DNA from: Aliikangiella sp964411875 | GTDB taxonomy: Bacteria; Pseudomonadota; Gammaproteobacteria; Enterobacterales; Kangiellaceae | Reading direction: 5' to 3' | NCBI GenBank assembly: GCA_964411875.1 | Contig: CAYPMT010000001.1 | Coordinates: 7,926 to 71,925 of the forward strand | Length of the DNA stretch: 64,000 nucleotides | Shown here: one piece after another, positions 36,189 to 45,237 of the stretch | Position numbering within the stretch: position 1 is the first letter of the stretch | How the letters are laid out: each line of letters starts with the position of its first letter | The notes under the pieces: generated by a model | Told to the model about the DNA's origin: nothing | Seen by the model: only the letters and a program-made list of their open reading frames with translations | Database searches by the model: none | Translations under genes and position numbers: made by a program

Positions 36189-36467
36189 ATGGCAACTGCA
36201 ACAGCAAGACATATTCTAGTTTCAAGTGAAGATGAGTGTAATCAGTTAAAACAACAAATTATTGATGGTAGTAGTTTTGAAGATATTGCAAAGGAGCACT
36301 CAACTTGCCCATCTGGTAAAAGTGGCGGTGACTTAGGTGCTTTTGGTCCAGGTATGATGGTTCCTGAGTTTGATGAGGTTTGTTTTAATGAATCAGTCGG
36401 TGAGGTTCATGGACCAGTTAAAACACAGTTTGGATACCACTTGGTTGAAGTGACTAGTAGACAGTAG
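36189..36467 (+). CDS. ppiC: Parvulin-type peptidyl-prolyl isomerase PpiC
   Basis: PpiC is a small cytoplasmic prolyl isomerase. The 92-residue protein is a bare parvulin domain: ARHILVSSEDECNQLK, SGKSGGDLGAFGPGMMVPEFD and the closing FGYHLVEVTSR. Active-site histidines (RHILV, GYHLV) are present. A GAGG lies about six bases before the ATG. It is a single gene ending at a strong terminator shared with pckA. Confidence 0.95.
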   Translation: MATATARHILVSSEDECNQLKQQIIDGSSFEDIAKEHSTCPSGKSGGDLGAFGPGMMVPEFDEVCFNESVGEVHGPVKTQFGYHLVEVTSRQ

Positions 36468-36487
36468 TTTTATAATAGTCGGATAAA

Positions 36488-36520
36488 CTAAAAAAGGCGC
36501 TATTTAAGCGCCTTTTTTAG
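36488..36520. terminator. Bidirectional intrinsic terminator between ppiC and pckA
   Basis: A perfect 14-bp stem (CTAAAAAAGGCGCT and its complement) encloses a five-base loop. The A and T runs at its edges serve both convergent genes. It lies 20 bases after ppiC and 29 bases after pckA. Confidence 0.93.
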
Positions 36521-36548
36521 TGGGTGAACCTAGAGAGCCGTTGAACGA

Positions 36549-38081
36549 TTAGGCTTGAGGGCCTGCAGCTTTAATTGATTCAGTAATATCAAATTTTTCG
36601 ATATTGTCTTGGAAAAGCTTAGCGAGTGCTTTAGCTTCTTGGTCGTAAGCAGAAGCATCTGACCAAGTCTTTTTAGGTTGCAGCAAATCACTATCAACAC
36701 CTTCAACAGCAACAGGTACGTTAAGGTTAAGTGATTCAATTCGAACCGTTTCTGCATTAGCCAAGGCACCTGATTGAATAGCGCTAATGACTGAACGTGT
36801 CGTTGGAATGCTAAAGCGTTTACCGCCACCTGAATAAGAACCACCAGTCCAGCCAGTATTGACCAAATAAACTTTTGCATTGTTAGCTTCAATACGTTTC
36901 ATTAACAGTTCAGCATAAACGCTCGCTGGACGAGGGAAGAATGGTGCGCCAAAACAGGTTGAGAAAGTTGGTTCAATTGCTGAAGTAGAACCAATTTCTG
37001 TTGAACCAACTTTAGCCGTATAACCACTTAAGAAATGATAAGCAGCAGCTTCTTTGGATAAAATTGATACCGGCGGTAATACGCCAGTTAAGTCACAAGT
37101 TAAGAAAATAACTGCACTTGGTTCGCCATCACGATTTTCATTAATGCGTGAATCAATGTGTTCTCTTGGGTAGCCTGCACGACCATTTTGGCTGAGTTTG
37201 GTGTCAGTATAATCCGGTTGACCTTGGTTATCTAAAACCACATTCTCAATAATGGTGCCGCGTTTAATTGCACTCCAAATAACAGGTTCATTTTTTTCTG
37301 AGAGGTCAATTGTTTTTGCATAGCAGCCGCCTTCAATGTTGAATACGGTGCCTGTTCCCCAGCCGTGTTCGTCATCGCCAATTAAGTAACGAGCTGGATC
37401 AGCTGAAAGAGTAGTTTTTCCTGTGCCTGATAAGCCAAAGAATAAAGTCACATCGCCTTTGCCATCAGAGTTTGCTGCACAATGCATAGGTAGAACATCT
37501 TTTGCTGGGAGTAAAAAGTTTTGTACTGAGAACATGGCTTTTTTCATTTCACCGGCATAACGCATACCGGCTAATAAAACTTTGCGTTGACCAAAATTAA
37601 TAATCACAACGCCATCGCTATTGGTGCCATCTCTTTCAGGGTCACACTTGAAGTTAGCGCAATTTAATATCTGCCACTCTTCTTTGTTATCAGCGTTATA
37701 ATTAGTTGGGCGGACAAACAAGTTACGTCCAAAAAGATTTTGCCAAGCAGTTTCTGTTGTAACATTTACTGGAAGATAGTGTTCTGGATCGGAGCCAACA
37801 TGTAACTCTGAAACAAATTGGTTCTCTTTAGTTTGAATATAGTTTTCAACCCGTTGCCAAAGAGCATTAAATTTATCTTCATCAAAAGGTCGATTGATAT
37901 TGCCCCAGTCAATGTCTGACTGAGTTGATGCTTCTTTAACAATAAAGCGATCTTTAGGGGAGCGACCTGTGCGTAAGCCGGTTTCAACACTGAGTGCGCC
38001 ATTAGAAGCAATCACGCCCTCGTTGAGCTCTATCGCCATATCGATCAATTGATCACTGGTTAAATTTATATGTTGTGCCAC
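36549..38081 (-). CDS. pckA: Phosphoenolpyruvate carboxykinase (ATP)
   Basis: PckA converts oxaloacetate and ATP to phosphoenolpyruvate, the entry step of gluconeogenesis. The 510-residue protein has the substrate loop TGRSPKDRFIV, the kinase P-loop GLSGTGKTTLSAD, the second metal/nucleotide region IGDDEHGWG and the C-terminal GWTGGSYSGGGKRFSI segment. Length is slightly below the E. coli enzyme. It is a single gene; its 5' side holds 161 bases before ispB. The fit is growth on amino or organic acids. Confidence 0.96.
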   Translation of the reverse strand: MAQHINLTSDQLIDMAIELNEGVIASNGALSVETGLRTGRSPKDRFIVKEASTQSDIDWGNINRPFDEDKFNALWQRVENYIQTKENQFVSELHVGSDPEHYLPVNVTTETAWQNLFGRNLFVRPTNYNADNKEEWQILNCANFKCDPERDGTNSDGVVIINFGQRKVLLAGMRYAGEMKKAMFSVQNFLLPAKDVLPMHCAANSDGKGDVTLFFGLSGTGKTTLSADPARYLIGDDEHGWGTGTVFNIEGGCYAKTIDLSEKNEPVIWSAIKRGTIIENVVLDNQGQPDYTDTKLSQNGRAGYPREHIDSRINENRDGEPSAVIFLTCDLTGVLPPVSILSKEAAAYHFLSGYTAKVGSTEIGSTSAIEPTFSTCFGAPFFPRPASVYAELLMKRIEANNAKVYLVNTGWTGGSYSGGGKRFSIPTTRSVISAIQSGALANAETVRIESLNLNVPVAVEGVDSDLLQPKKTWSDASAYDQEAKALAKLFQDNIEKFDITESIKAAGPQA

Positions 38082-38242
38082 GTTACTACCTACCGTTTTG
38101 TTTTAAAGTGAATGTTTAAAAGAAATTGGCCAAATTGTAACAAATCATATCAACTGAAACTAGCTAATTTAGAGGTGTTTTAGCGATTTATACGCTTGAA
38201 GAGTACTGTTTGAGAGTCTTTCTTTTAGTTTTTAGTCTAAGT

Positions 38243-39226
38243 CTAATAACTGCGTTCAACGGCTAGTTCTGCGAGTTCACTCAACGCTTGAGTGTATGGG
38301 TTGTCAGGCATTTGTTTTAAGTGGGTTTTAGCCAAGGTGACTTGTTCCTGTGCTTTATTAAGTGTGTAATCAATCGAACCTGTTTGTTTAATGATGCTTT
38401 GGATTTCCTCCAAATGCTCAATGCCGCCATTTTCAATGCAGTTTTCAATTAGCTTGCGGGATTTTTCATCGGCCTGTTGTTTGGCATAAATAAGCGGTAA
38501 CGTTGGTTTGCCTTCCGCTAAGTCGTCACCAACATTTTTACCTAATGCTTCGCTGTCAGATATATAATCCAGAGCATCGTCCATCAATTGAAAAGCTAAG
38601 CCCAGATGTAAACCAAATTGATGGAGTTGGTCGGCGAGCTCATCTCGTCCACTAATAATAGCGCCAAGTTGGCAAGCTGCTGCAAAGAGGATGGCAGTTT
38701 TATTATGAATAACTTCAAAATAAGCTTGTTCAGTGGTGTTTGGATCATTACAGTTCATCAGCTGTAGAACTTCACCTTCCGCAATTTTATTAGTCGTGTT
38801 CGCTAAAACTTGCATCACTTGCATTTTGTCCAGCGACACCATCATTTGAAAGGCGCGAGAGTAAAGAAAGTCTCCCACAAGTACGCTAGCAGCATTACCA
38901 AATAGAGCATTTGCCGTTTCATTACCGCGTCGTCTATCGCTTTCGTCAACCACATCATCATGCAGTAGGGTGGCTGTATGGATAAACTCAATAATGGCTG
39001 CAGCTTTATGCTGTTGATCGCCTTGATAACCCAACGCATTAGAGGCTATTAAGACTAATAATGGTCTTAGTCGTTTACCACCAGATGAGATAATATATTG
39101 GCCAAGTTGATTGATGAGCACAACATCTGATTTGAGTTGTTGTAAGATAATCTGATTAGTCGCTTTAAAGTCGCTATCTACTAGGCGAACAATATCGTTT
39201 ACATTGGTCAATTTGGTTAATTCCAT
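38243..39226 (-). CDS. ispB: Octaprenyl (polyprenyl) diphosphate synthase
   Basis: IspB builds the ubiquinone side chain by repeated addition of isopentenyl diphosphate. The 327-residue protein has both aspartate-rich motifs: LLHDDVVDESDRRRG near residue 85 and FQLMDDALDY near 212. The chain length of the product cannot be read. It is divergent from rplU, the usual gammaproteobacterial arrangement. Confidence 0.94.
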   Translation of the reverse strand: MELTKLTNVNDIVRLVDSDFKATNQIILQQLKSDVVLINQLGQYIISSGGKRLRPLLVLIASNALGYQGDQQHKAAAIIEFIHTATLLHDDVVDESDRRRGNETANALFGNAASVLVGDFLYSRAFQMMVSLDKMQVMQVLANTTNKIAEGEVLQLMNCNDPNTTEQAYFEVIHNKTAILFAAACQLGAIISGRDELADQLHQFGLHLGLAFQLMDDALDYISDSEALGKNVGDDLAEGKPTLPLIYAKQQADEKSRKLIENCIENGGIEHLEEIQSIIKQTGSIDYTLNKAQEQVTLAKTHLKQMPDNPYTQALSELAELAVERSY

Positions 39227-39390
39227 AAACCCAGTATGGGTATTGATATAATTATTTAATCCAGCGGCAAATGCTAGGCTGTGACGCGGTGAGGGTCAAG
39301 TTAAAAAGTGTTAATAGCTGTTAATAGCGTTTATTTTATTAAAATATGACTTTGTTTTAATCAAAAATGATCAAATTTACAGCTTTTAGC

Positions 39391-39419
39391 TTGCGACAAA
39401 TGCTTCAATAGCATAAAAT
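39391..39419 (+). promoter_or_regulatory. Strong sigma-70 promoter of rplU-rpmA
   Basis: TTGCGA (39391-39396), 17 bases and TAAAAT (39414-39419), followed by a GCGCGCCC discriminator. It lies 84 bases before rplU. The GC-rich discriminator suggests stringent control, as for other ribosomal-protein promoters. Confidence 0.65.
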
Positions 39420-39502
39420 GCGCGCCCTTATTTATGATTCCCATTGAAGTAAGTAACCAATTTATTAGTATTAGACTAATATAGAACGGAGAAATAGAGA
39501 TT

Positions 39503-39814
39503 ATGTACGCGGTGATTCAAAGTGGTGGCAAACAACACCGAGTATCAGAAGGCCAAGTGGTTCGATTGGAAAAGATCGACGCTGAAAAAGGCGCGTCTGT
39601 TGATTTTGATAAAATCTTAATGGTTGGTGAAGGCGCTGATTTAGCGTTAGGTGCACCTTACTTAGATGCCGCAAAAGTCTCTGGTGAAGTTGTTGAACAT
39701 GGCCGAGGCAAAAAAATTAAAATTGTTAAGTTTAAACGACGTAAGCACCACCGTAAGCAAATGGGGCATCGTCAGTGGTATACTGAAGTTAAAATTACTG
39801 GTATTAGTAAGTAG
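39503..39814 (+). CDS. rplU: 50S ribosomal protein L21
   Basis: L21 binds 23S rRNA early in large-subunit assembly. The 103-residue product starts MYAVIQSGGKQHRV and carries the basic C-terminal signature KFKRRKHHRKQMGHRQ. A GGAG lies nine bases before the ATG. rpmA follows after 45 bases. Confidence 0.99.
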   Translation: MYAVIQSGGKQHRVSEGQVVRLEKIDAEKGASVDFDKILMVGEGADLALGAPYLDAAKVSGEVVEHGRGKKIKIVKFKRRKHHRKQMGHRQWYTEVKITGISK

Positions 39815-39859
39815 TTTTAGCCGTATTGGTTTAGGTTTTTAGAGTATCGGAGAAATAAA

Positions 39860-40117
39860 ATGGCACATAAGAAAGCTGGTGGTAGTACTCGTAACGGTCG
39901 CGATTCGGAATCCAAACGCTTAGGTGTTAAACGTTTTGGTGGCGAAAAAGTTTTAGCTGGTAGCATCATTGTTCGTCAGCGTGGTACTCATTTTCACCCT
40001 GGCGTTGATGTTGGTATTGGTCGAGATCATACGCTTTTTGCTAAAAAAGATGGCGAAGTTAAATTTGAAGTAAAAGGTTTACGTAATCGCCGAACTGTTA
40101 GTATTGTAGCTAACTAA
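39860..40117 (+). CDS. rpmA: 50S ribosomal protein L27
   Basis: L27 reaches the peptidyl-transferase centre with its N-terminus. The 85-residue product starts MAHKKAGGSTRNGRDSESKR, with no N-terminal extension, so no Prp-type cleavage is expected. GGAG precedes the ATG. The rplU-rpmA pair ends at a strong terminator. Confidence 0.99.
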   Translation: MAHKKAGGSTRNGRDSESKRLGVKRFGGEKVLAGSIIVRQRGTHFHPGVDVGIGRDHTLFAKKDGEVKFEVKGLRNRRTVSIVAN

Positions 40118-40140
40118 ACATTTCTTTACTTGATTCAATC

Positions 40141-40174
40141 AACTAAAAAAGCTCCATATGGAGCTTTTTTAGTT
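40141..40174 (+). terminator. Intrinsic terminator after rpmA
   Basis: A fully palindromic 34-base sequence with GCTCC and GGAGC in the stem and a T6 run on the 3' side. It lies 23 bases past rpmA and separates it from obgE. Confidence 0.93.
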
Positions 40175-40184
40175 TAAGCCCAAT

Positions 40185-40206
40185 TAGGGTTAATTAACCC
40201 TATAAT
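40185..40206 (+). promoter_or_regulatory. obgE promoter -10 box overlapped by an 18-bp palindrome
   Basis: TAGGGTTAATTAACCCTA (40185-40202) is a perfect palindrome. It runs into a perfect TATAAT at 40201-40206, 32 bases before the obgE start. No good -35 hexamer is visible 16-18 bases upstream. The arrangement suggests an operator covering the promoter spacer, but no regulator is identified. Confidence 0.5.
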
Positions 40207-40237
40207 ATAAATCCTTAATGTTAAACGCTAATATCTA

Positions 40238-41281
40238 ATGAAATTTGTTGATGAAGTCATAATTAAAGTCAAAGCAGGTAATGGCGGTAGTGGGCTATGT
40301 AGTTTTAGGCGCGAAAAATACATCCCTAAAGGTGGCCCTGATGGTGGTGATGGTGGTGATGGTGGCAGTGTTTATTTATTAGCGGATAGTGAGCTTAACA
40401 CGCTAGTAGATTATCGTTATGTACGTTTTTACGGTGCTGAGAATGGTTCAAAAGGTGGAACTAAAAATTGTACCGGTGCAAAGGGTGACGATTTGGTTTT
40501 AGCAGTTCCAGTTGGAACTCGTGTGATTAATCAAGATACTGAGGAACTGATTGGCGATCTAGAGAAATCAGGTGATAAATTATTAGTTGCTCAAGGCGGT
40601 TTTCATGGATTGGGCAATACACGATTTAAAAGTAGTATTAATCGAACGCCGAGGCAAACTAGCCAAGGCTCTGAAGGCGATTTTCGAGAGTTAAAACTTG
40701 AATTACGGGTTTTAGCAGATATTGGTTTGCTTGGCCTACCCAATGCTGGAAAATCAACTTTTATTCGCGGAGTGTCGGCAGCTAAACCGAAAGTGGCAGA
40801 TTATCCCTTTACAACACTGGTTCCAAATTTAGGCGTGGTTTCACCGGAGCCACATAGAAGCTTCGTGATTGCGGATATTCCTGGGTTAATTGAAGGTGCT
40901 GCAGATGGCGCTGGACTAGGCATACGCTTTTTAAAGCATCTATCTCGCACTCGACTTTTACTTCACCTGGTTGATATGAAACCATTTGATGAGTCGAAGC
41001 CCATTGATAATATCCGCTCAATTCATAGCGAGCTAAAACGTTACTCAGAAGAATATAAAAGTGACTTGGCTGAGAAAGAAATTTGGTTGATATTTAACAA
41101 AACCGACTTGTTGGATGAAGACGAGCAACAGGCAATGCAACAAGCTATTTTGCAAGAGCTTAATTGGCAAGGAGCTTATTACAGTATTTCAGGACTGCAA
41201 GGTGAAGGAACTAAGCAGCTATGTTTTGATATTATGGAGCATATCGAGTCTATCAAGCTTGAGAGCAGCGAAGGGAACTAA
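40238..41281 (+). CDS. obgE: Obg-family GTPase ObgE/CgtA
   Basis: ObgE is an essential GTPase linked to 50S assembly and ppGpp binding. The 347-residue protein has the glycine-rich Obg fold (GGPDGGDGGDGGSVYL), then the G domain with GLPNAGKST (G1), the switch region TTLVPNLGVV, DIPGLIEGA (G3) and NKTD (G4). The C-terminus is short. Although it lies next to rpmA as usual, it has its own promoter here. Confidence 0.97.
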   Translation: MKFVDEVIIKVKAGNGGSGLCSFRREKYIPKGGPDGGDGGDGGSVYLLADSELNTLVDYRYVRFYGAENGSKGGTKNCTGAKGDDLVLAVPVGTRVINQDTEELIGDLEKSGDKLLVAQGGFHGLGNTRFKSSINRTPRQTSQGSEGDFRELKLELRVLADIGLLGLPNAGKSTFIRGVSAAKPKVADYPFTTLVPNLGVVSPEPHRSFVIADIPGLIEGAADGAGLGIRFLKHLSRTRLLLHLVDMKPFDESKPIDNIRSIHSELKRYSEEYKSDLAEKEIWLIFNKTDLLDEDEQQAMQQAILQELNWQGAYYSISGLQGEGTKQLCFDIMEHIESIKLESSEGN

Positions 41282-41332
41282 GGGTTAAAGATAAGGTGTG
41301 TCAATAACCCCTAGTATTTAGATAAATTAAAG

Positions 41333-41962
41333 CTATTTTATATACTCATTTAGTAGCTTTTTAAGATCAGAAAAGCGTTTGTAATCATCACTAAGATGCC
41401 CTGTTATTAAAATGTTACCTTCAGGATCAATAAGAATAGGAGTTGGGAAAAATTCAACTTTGTAATCTGCAACAGCCTTTTCATTAGATTGTAACTGTAA
41501 CCAAGGATAGTCATTTTCTTTTAAAAAAGCCCTAAGATCTTCGCATTCATGGCAGACCCCAATAAAAACTACTTTATTTTTATCAGCAGTATCATAGGTT
41601 TCTTTGATATGAGGAAGCCCTTCAACACAAGGCCCACACCAGGTACCCCAAAAATCAAGAAAAACATACTTACCTCTGAAATCAGATAATTTATACTCTT
41701 TTCCTGCCAAATCTTTTAATGCAAAGTCTGGCGCAGGCTTTTCAAGAAGCTTAGCCAGCTTTTTCATTGACTCTTCTTCAGAATCGTCTGTTTTCTGGGA
41801 GTTGTTAGCTTCAGTAATCGTATTATCAATTGAGTTGCTCGTGTCAGCTGATTTGATCGTATTTGTGTTGCAAGCGGAATTAAATATTACTGAAAATAGC
41901 ATTAAAATAACTGCTAAAGTTTTAAAGCCGCTATATGTAAGGCTTATTATAAAATGACTCAT
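41333..41962 (-). CDS. TlpA-like thiol-disulfide oxidoreductase lipoprotein
   Basis: The 209-residue precursor has a hydrophobic segment ending FNSAC, giving a probable lipoprotein. An acidic Ser/Asn-rich linker follows, then a thioredoxin fold from about residue 70 (APDFALKDLAGKEYKLSDF) with WCGPC and a cis-proline FFPTP. After the active site it carries the unusual VCHECEDL with a second Cys pair. It should act on periplasmic thiols, probably as a reductase. The start is uncertain: the first 12 residues before the hydrophobic region are odd. A paralogue lies at 45.2 kb. Confidence 0.85.
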   Translation of the reverse strand: MSHFIISLTYSGFKTLAVILMLFSVIFNSACNTNTIKSADTSNSIDNTITEANNSQKTDDSEEESMKKLAKLLEKPAPDFALKDLAGKEYKLSDFRGKYVFLDFWGTWCGPCVEGLPHIKETYDTADKNKVVFIGVCHECEDLRAFLKENDYPWLQLQSNEKAVADYKVEFFPTPILIDPEGNILITGHLSDDYKRFSDLKKLLNEYIK

Positions 41963-42144
41963 AGTTTTACCTCTAGAGTATGTTGGAACAGGTCAGTATA
42001 GTTTTATTTTTGATATAAAGCATTATCAATTGTAGTGTTTGTATCTATAAGTTTAAAACGGCTGTGTAAAAATTTGTAATGCTGTGAGAAGCATCAAAAG
42101 TACAGTTTGGCGATATAGGTAAGTGATTGATTCTGGTTCAGGCA

Positions 42145-42173
42145 TAAAAAAACCGCTAAACTAGCGGCTTTTT
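42145..42173 (-). terminator. Intrinsic terminator after rpsT
   Basis: On the minus strand the stem CCGCTA-GTT-TAGCGG is flanked by AAAAAG and a T7 run. It lies 20 bases past the rpsT stop. Confidence 0.9.
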
Positions 42174-42192
42174 AGGTATTCTAAGAAGTAAC

Positions 42193-42456
42193 TTAAGCCA
42201 TTGCTTTAATCTGAGTATTAAAACGGCTTTTATGACGAGCAGCCTTATTCGCGTGAATAAGCCCTTTATTAGCAGCAACATCGATTACTGAAACAGCTTT
42301 TTGGTAAGCGGTTTGAGCGGCGTCTTTGTCACCAGCACTAATAGCAGCAATAACCTTTTTCATGTAGGTTCGCATCATAGAGCGACGACTTGCATTATGT
42401 TTACGGCGTTTTTCGGATTGACGAGCCCGTTTTTTTGCAGATTTTATATTAGCCAA
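42193..42456 (-). CDS. rpsT: 30S ribosomal protein S20, UUG start
   Basis: S20 binds 16S rRNA. Starting at TTG (42456) gives (M)ANIKSAKKRARQSEKRRKH, the canonical S20 N-terminus, and 87 residues. AGGAGT stands six bases upstream of that TTG. An ATG seven codons earlier would add MDFRSKL and overlap the ribosome-binding site, so I reject it. E. coli rpsT also starts with UUG, and that codon is part of its autoregulation. Confidence 0.97.
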   Translation of the reverse strand: MANIKSAKKRARQSEKRRKHNASRRSMMRTYMKKVIAAISAGDKDAAQTAYQKAVSVIDVAANKGLIHANKAARHKSRFNTQIKAMA

Positions 42457-42601
42457 GAGTTTACTCCTGAAATCCAAGCTGAAAATTTAAGGAGCGAGAA
42501 TATACCTATTTTTTTTGCAAATATCAATACGTAGCAGATAAAAAACTGTTTTTTAAGTTGATTTGCATGGCTTTGGATAAGGGATATTTGAATATTGAGT
42601 T

Positions 42602-43558
42602 TTATTGGGAAGCGATAAACTTTTGTGTTTCATGTCCATACATTATTTGGTTTCGACCATTTTCTTTAGCTTCATAGAGATATTTGTCAGCTACTTCTAT
42701 TAATTGTTGTTCATTGACTCCATGGCTAGGGTAAGCATAAGCAATACCAGCACTGATTGTAACTGTAGGACAAACAGGTGAGTTTTTGTTGGGAAGCCTT
42801 AAGTCCCGGATCATATTTAAGAGCCTATTAATGATTTTTTCTGCAGTTAGTATTTTTGTATTGCTTAATAATATAACAAACTCTTCACCACCAAATCTTG
42901 CGCATATGTCACCTGGTCTATTAGTGATTTTTTTAAGAACAGAGCTGATTATTTTTAGGCATTGGTCGCCAACCTGGTGCCCATAGGTGTCATTTAGCAA
43001 TTTAAAATGGTCAATATCAATTAAGGCAAGACTAATGGGTTGCTTTAAACGGTCACAACGACTCCATTCTTGATGTAAAAACTCATCAAAATATCGACGA
43101 TTACAAAGATTGGTTAGGCCATCAATTCGGGATAAATGTAATACTTTTTCTTCGGCAAGCTTTCGTTCAGTAATATCTTGATGAGAAATAGTAAAAAACT
43201 CTTTTTGTTCAACGATAAAAGATGATACTCGCATCATAAACCATCTTTTTATCGTAGCACTATGGCAAGGATACTCAAGGTAAAAGTTTATTCTTTTCTT
43301 ATCAATGATGCTTCTTATACCTATACCGGCATTGCGGCCAAACTCATCACCCATTTGAGCTGAGTCATCACATATTTTAAGGTAATTAACTTCTTTCCAT
43401 GTTATCTGAGTTTTAGTTGAGCATTTGTTATCGACACTAAATTTAACCCAGCTGTCATTGACAAACTGGATATTCCCTTTTCTGTCAATGACAGTAATTT
43501 GTTCATTAATCGAATTAAGAACCGATTCTAAAAAGCTATTGTAATTCATCTTGGCCAA
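42602..43558 (-). CDS. PAS-GGDEF diguanylate cyclase
   Basis: The protein should make cyclic di-GMP. Residues 10-130 form a PAS domain (VIDRKGNIQFVNDSWVKF) with a PAC-like end (FFTISHQDITERKLAEEK). From about 140 a GGDEF domain follows, beginning SRIDGLTNLCNRRYFDEF, with the active-site loop ARFGGEEFVIL. Five residues before it, RPGD fits the inhibitory RxxD I-site, so product inhibition is likely. No membrane helix is present. The start may be the TTG at 43558 (GAAGG seven bases upstream) or the ATG at 43549. It is a single gene. Confidence 0.92.
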   Translation of the reverse strand: MAKMNYNSFLESVLNSINEQITVIDRKGNIQFVNDSWVKFSVDNKCSTKTQITWKEVNYLKICDDSAQMGDEFGRNAGIGIRSIIDKKRINFYLEYPCHSATIKRWFMMRVSSFIVEQKEFFTISHQDITERKLAEEKVLHLSRIDGLTNLCNRRYFDEFLHQEWSRCDRLKQPISLALIDIDHFKLLNDTYGHQVGDQCLKIISSVLKKITNRPGDICARFGGEEFVILLSNTKILTAEKIINRLLNMIRDLRLPNKNSPVCPTVTISAGIAYAYPSHGVNEQQLIEVADKYLYEAKENGRNQIMYGHETQKFIASQ

Positions 43559-43964
43559 ATTAGAGCCTTCAATTGTCCGTTTTTGAATTTAAGTAGGTGC
43601 GGCAATAACTTTCTATACAGCTTGAATAATGGTTACGGAGTATACCTACATCAATTGTAAGTATAGGCAATTATTGGGCGATTGCTAAAATAAAAGGTTT
43701 AACCAGTAGTTGCTATGATTAAAAGCTATAAAGAGCTACTAGCTTTATAAGTTTGAGTTATATACTAAAGATTAACCCTCAAGCCAAATCTTCTAGCAAA
43801 TTGTTTGCTATTCAGAAAATACTTTACTTAACAAGCACTAAAGGCTAATTATGAACAACTTGGAAAATTAATCCGGCTCGCGTATCCTAGGGCGGTTAAT
43901 AAAAGCGTTTATTTTAAGTGATAGGTTACAAGGCCATTTAAAAGTTTACTAAAAGGTTTGATTT
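43559..43964. other. Intergenic region between diguanylate cyclase and thiolase genes
   Basis: These 406 bases are AT-rich and without a credible reading frame. The one site I can point to is a candidate promoter: TTGGAA (43860-43865), 17 bases, TATCCT (43883-43888), about 77 bases before the thiolase start. Confidence 0.5.
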
Positions 43965-45167
43965 ATGAAAAAAGTTTATATTTGTGATGCAGTTAGAACG
44001 CCTATTGGAAAATTTGCAGGTTCATTAGCAGGTGTACGTGCTGATGATCTTGGCGCAATACCAATGAAAGCTTTAATGCAAAGAAATCCTCAGGTTAATT
44101 GGCAGGAAGTTGATGATATTTATTACGGTTGCGCTAATCAAGCTGGTGAAGATAATCGCAATGTCGCTCGCATGAGTAGTTTGTTAGCAGGACTACCTAA
44201 AAATGTTCCAGCGGTTACACTAAACCGTTTATGCGGCTCTGGTATGGATGCGATAGGCACAGCAGCAAGAGCGATTGCTTGTGGTGATCAATCAATGGCG
44301 GTTGCTGGTGGTGTCGAGCAAATGTCGCGGGCGCCCTTTGTTATGCCAAAAGCGGAAACACCTTATTCTAGGAAAGCTGAAATGTATGATACGACTATGG
44401 GCTGGCGTTTTGTTAACAAGCAATTAAAAGAACAATATGGTGTTGATAGTATGCCCGAAACCGCTGAAAATGTTGCCGAGCAATTTGATATTAGCCGAGC
44501 CGATCAAGATCAATTTGCTTTAAACTCTCAGCAAAAAACTCAACAAGCTTTGGCATCTAAACGGTTTGATATAGAAACCGTTCCAGTAACTGTTAAAGTT
44601 AATCGTAAAGAAACCCGTGAGTTTTCAGTTGATGAGCATCCACGTGCAAGTAGCATTGAAGGACTAGCAAAATTATCAACGCCTTTTAAAGCTAATGGTA
44701 CAGTGACTGCAGGTAATGCCTCTGGCATTAACGATGGCGCTTGCGCTGTATTGCTAGCCAATCAAGAGCAGGTTGAAAAACAAAAACTTAAACCTTTAGC
44801 TCGAGTTGTTGCTATGGCAACTTCTGGGCTTGAGCCAAGAATTATGGGGTATGGTCCTGTAGAGGCTACTCAAAAAGTTTTGGCTAATACAGGGTTAACC
44901 CTCGAACAAATGGATGTAATTGAATTAAACGAAGCCTTTGCTGCCCAAGCATTAGCGGTATTAAGAGGGCTTGGACTTAGTGACGATGACAAAAGAGTTA
45001 ATCCCAATGGTGGTGCAATTGCTTTAGGCCATCCTTTAGGAATGAGCGGTGCTCGCTTAGTGACAACAGCTGCTTATGAGTTGCAAAATATCAATGGTCA
45101 ATATGCACTCTGTACTATGTGCATAGGTGTTGGGCAAGGTATTGCTATGGTGATCGAGCGTAATTAA
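43965..45167 (+). CDS. Acetyl-CoA acyltransferase, 3-oxoadipyl-CoA thiolase-like
   Basis: A 400-residue degradative thiolase. The catalytic residues fall at the expected positions: C90 (LNRLCGSGMDAIG), H356 (ALGHPLGMSGAR) and C386 (CTMCIGVGQG). The segments DDIYYGCANQAGEDNRNVAR and the C-terminal region are closest to PcaF/PaaJ, which cleave 3-oxoadipyl-CoA. Neighbours give no aromatic-degradation context, so a general beta-ketothiolase role is also possible. The gene is monocistronic or followed by the lipoprotein gene 70 bases on. Confidence 0.85.
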   Translation: MKKVYICDAVRTPIGKFAGSLAGVRADDLGAIPMKALMQRNPQVNWQEVDDIYYGCANQAGEDNRNVARMSSLLAGLPKNVPAVTLNRLCGSGMDAIGTAARAIACGDQSMAVAGGVEQMSRAPFVMPKAETPYSRKAEMYDTTMGWRFVNKQLKEQYGVDSMPETAENVAEQFDISRADQDQFALNSQQKTQQALASKRFDIETVPVTVKVNRKETREFSVDEHPRASSIEGLAKLSTPFKANGTVTAGNASGINDGACAVLLANQEQVEKQKLKPLARVVAMATSGLEPRIMGYGPVEATQKVLANTGLTLEQMDVIELNEAFAAQALAVLRGLGLSDDDKRVNPNGGAIALGHPLGMSGARLVTTAAYELQNINGQYALCTMCIGVGQGIAMVIERN

Positions 45168-45237
45168 TCGTGATTTTTAGTTGTGGTATTTTTCTTTTAT
45201 GATGTTTTCATTAGTTTATTATTTTAGGAAATTGATT

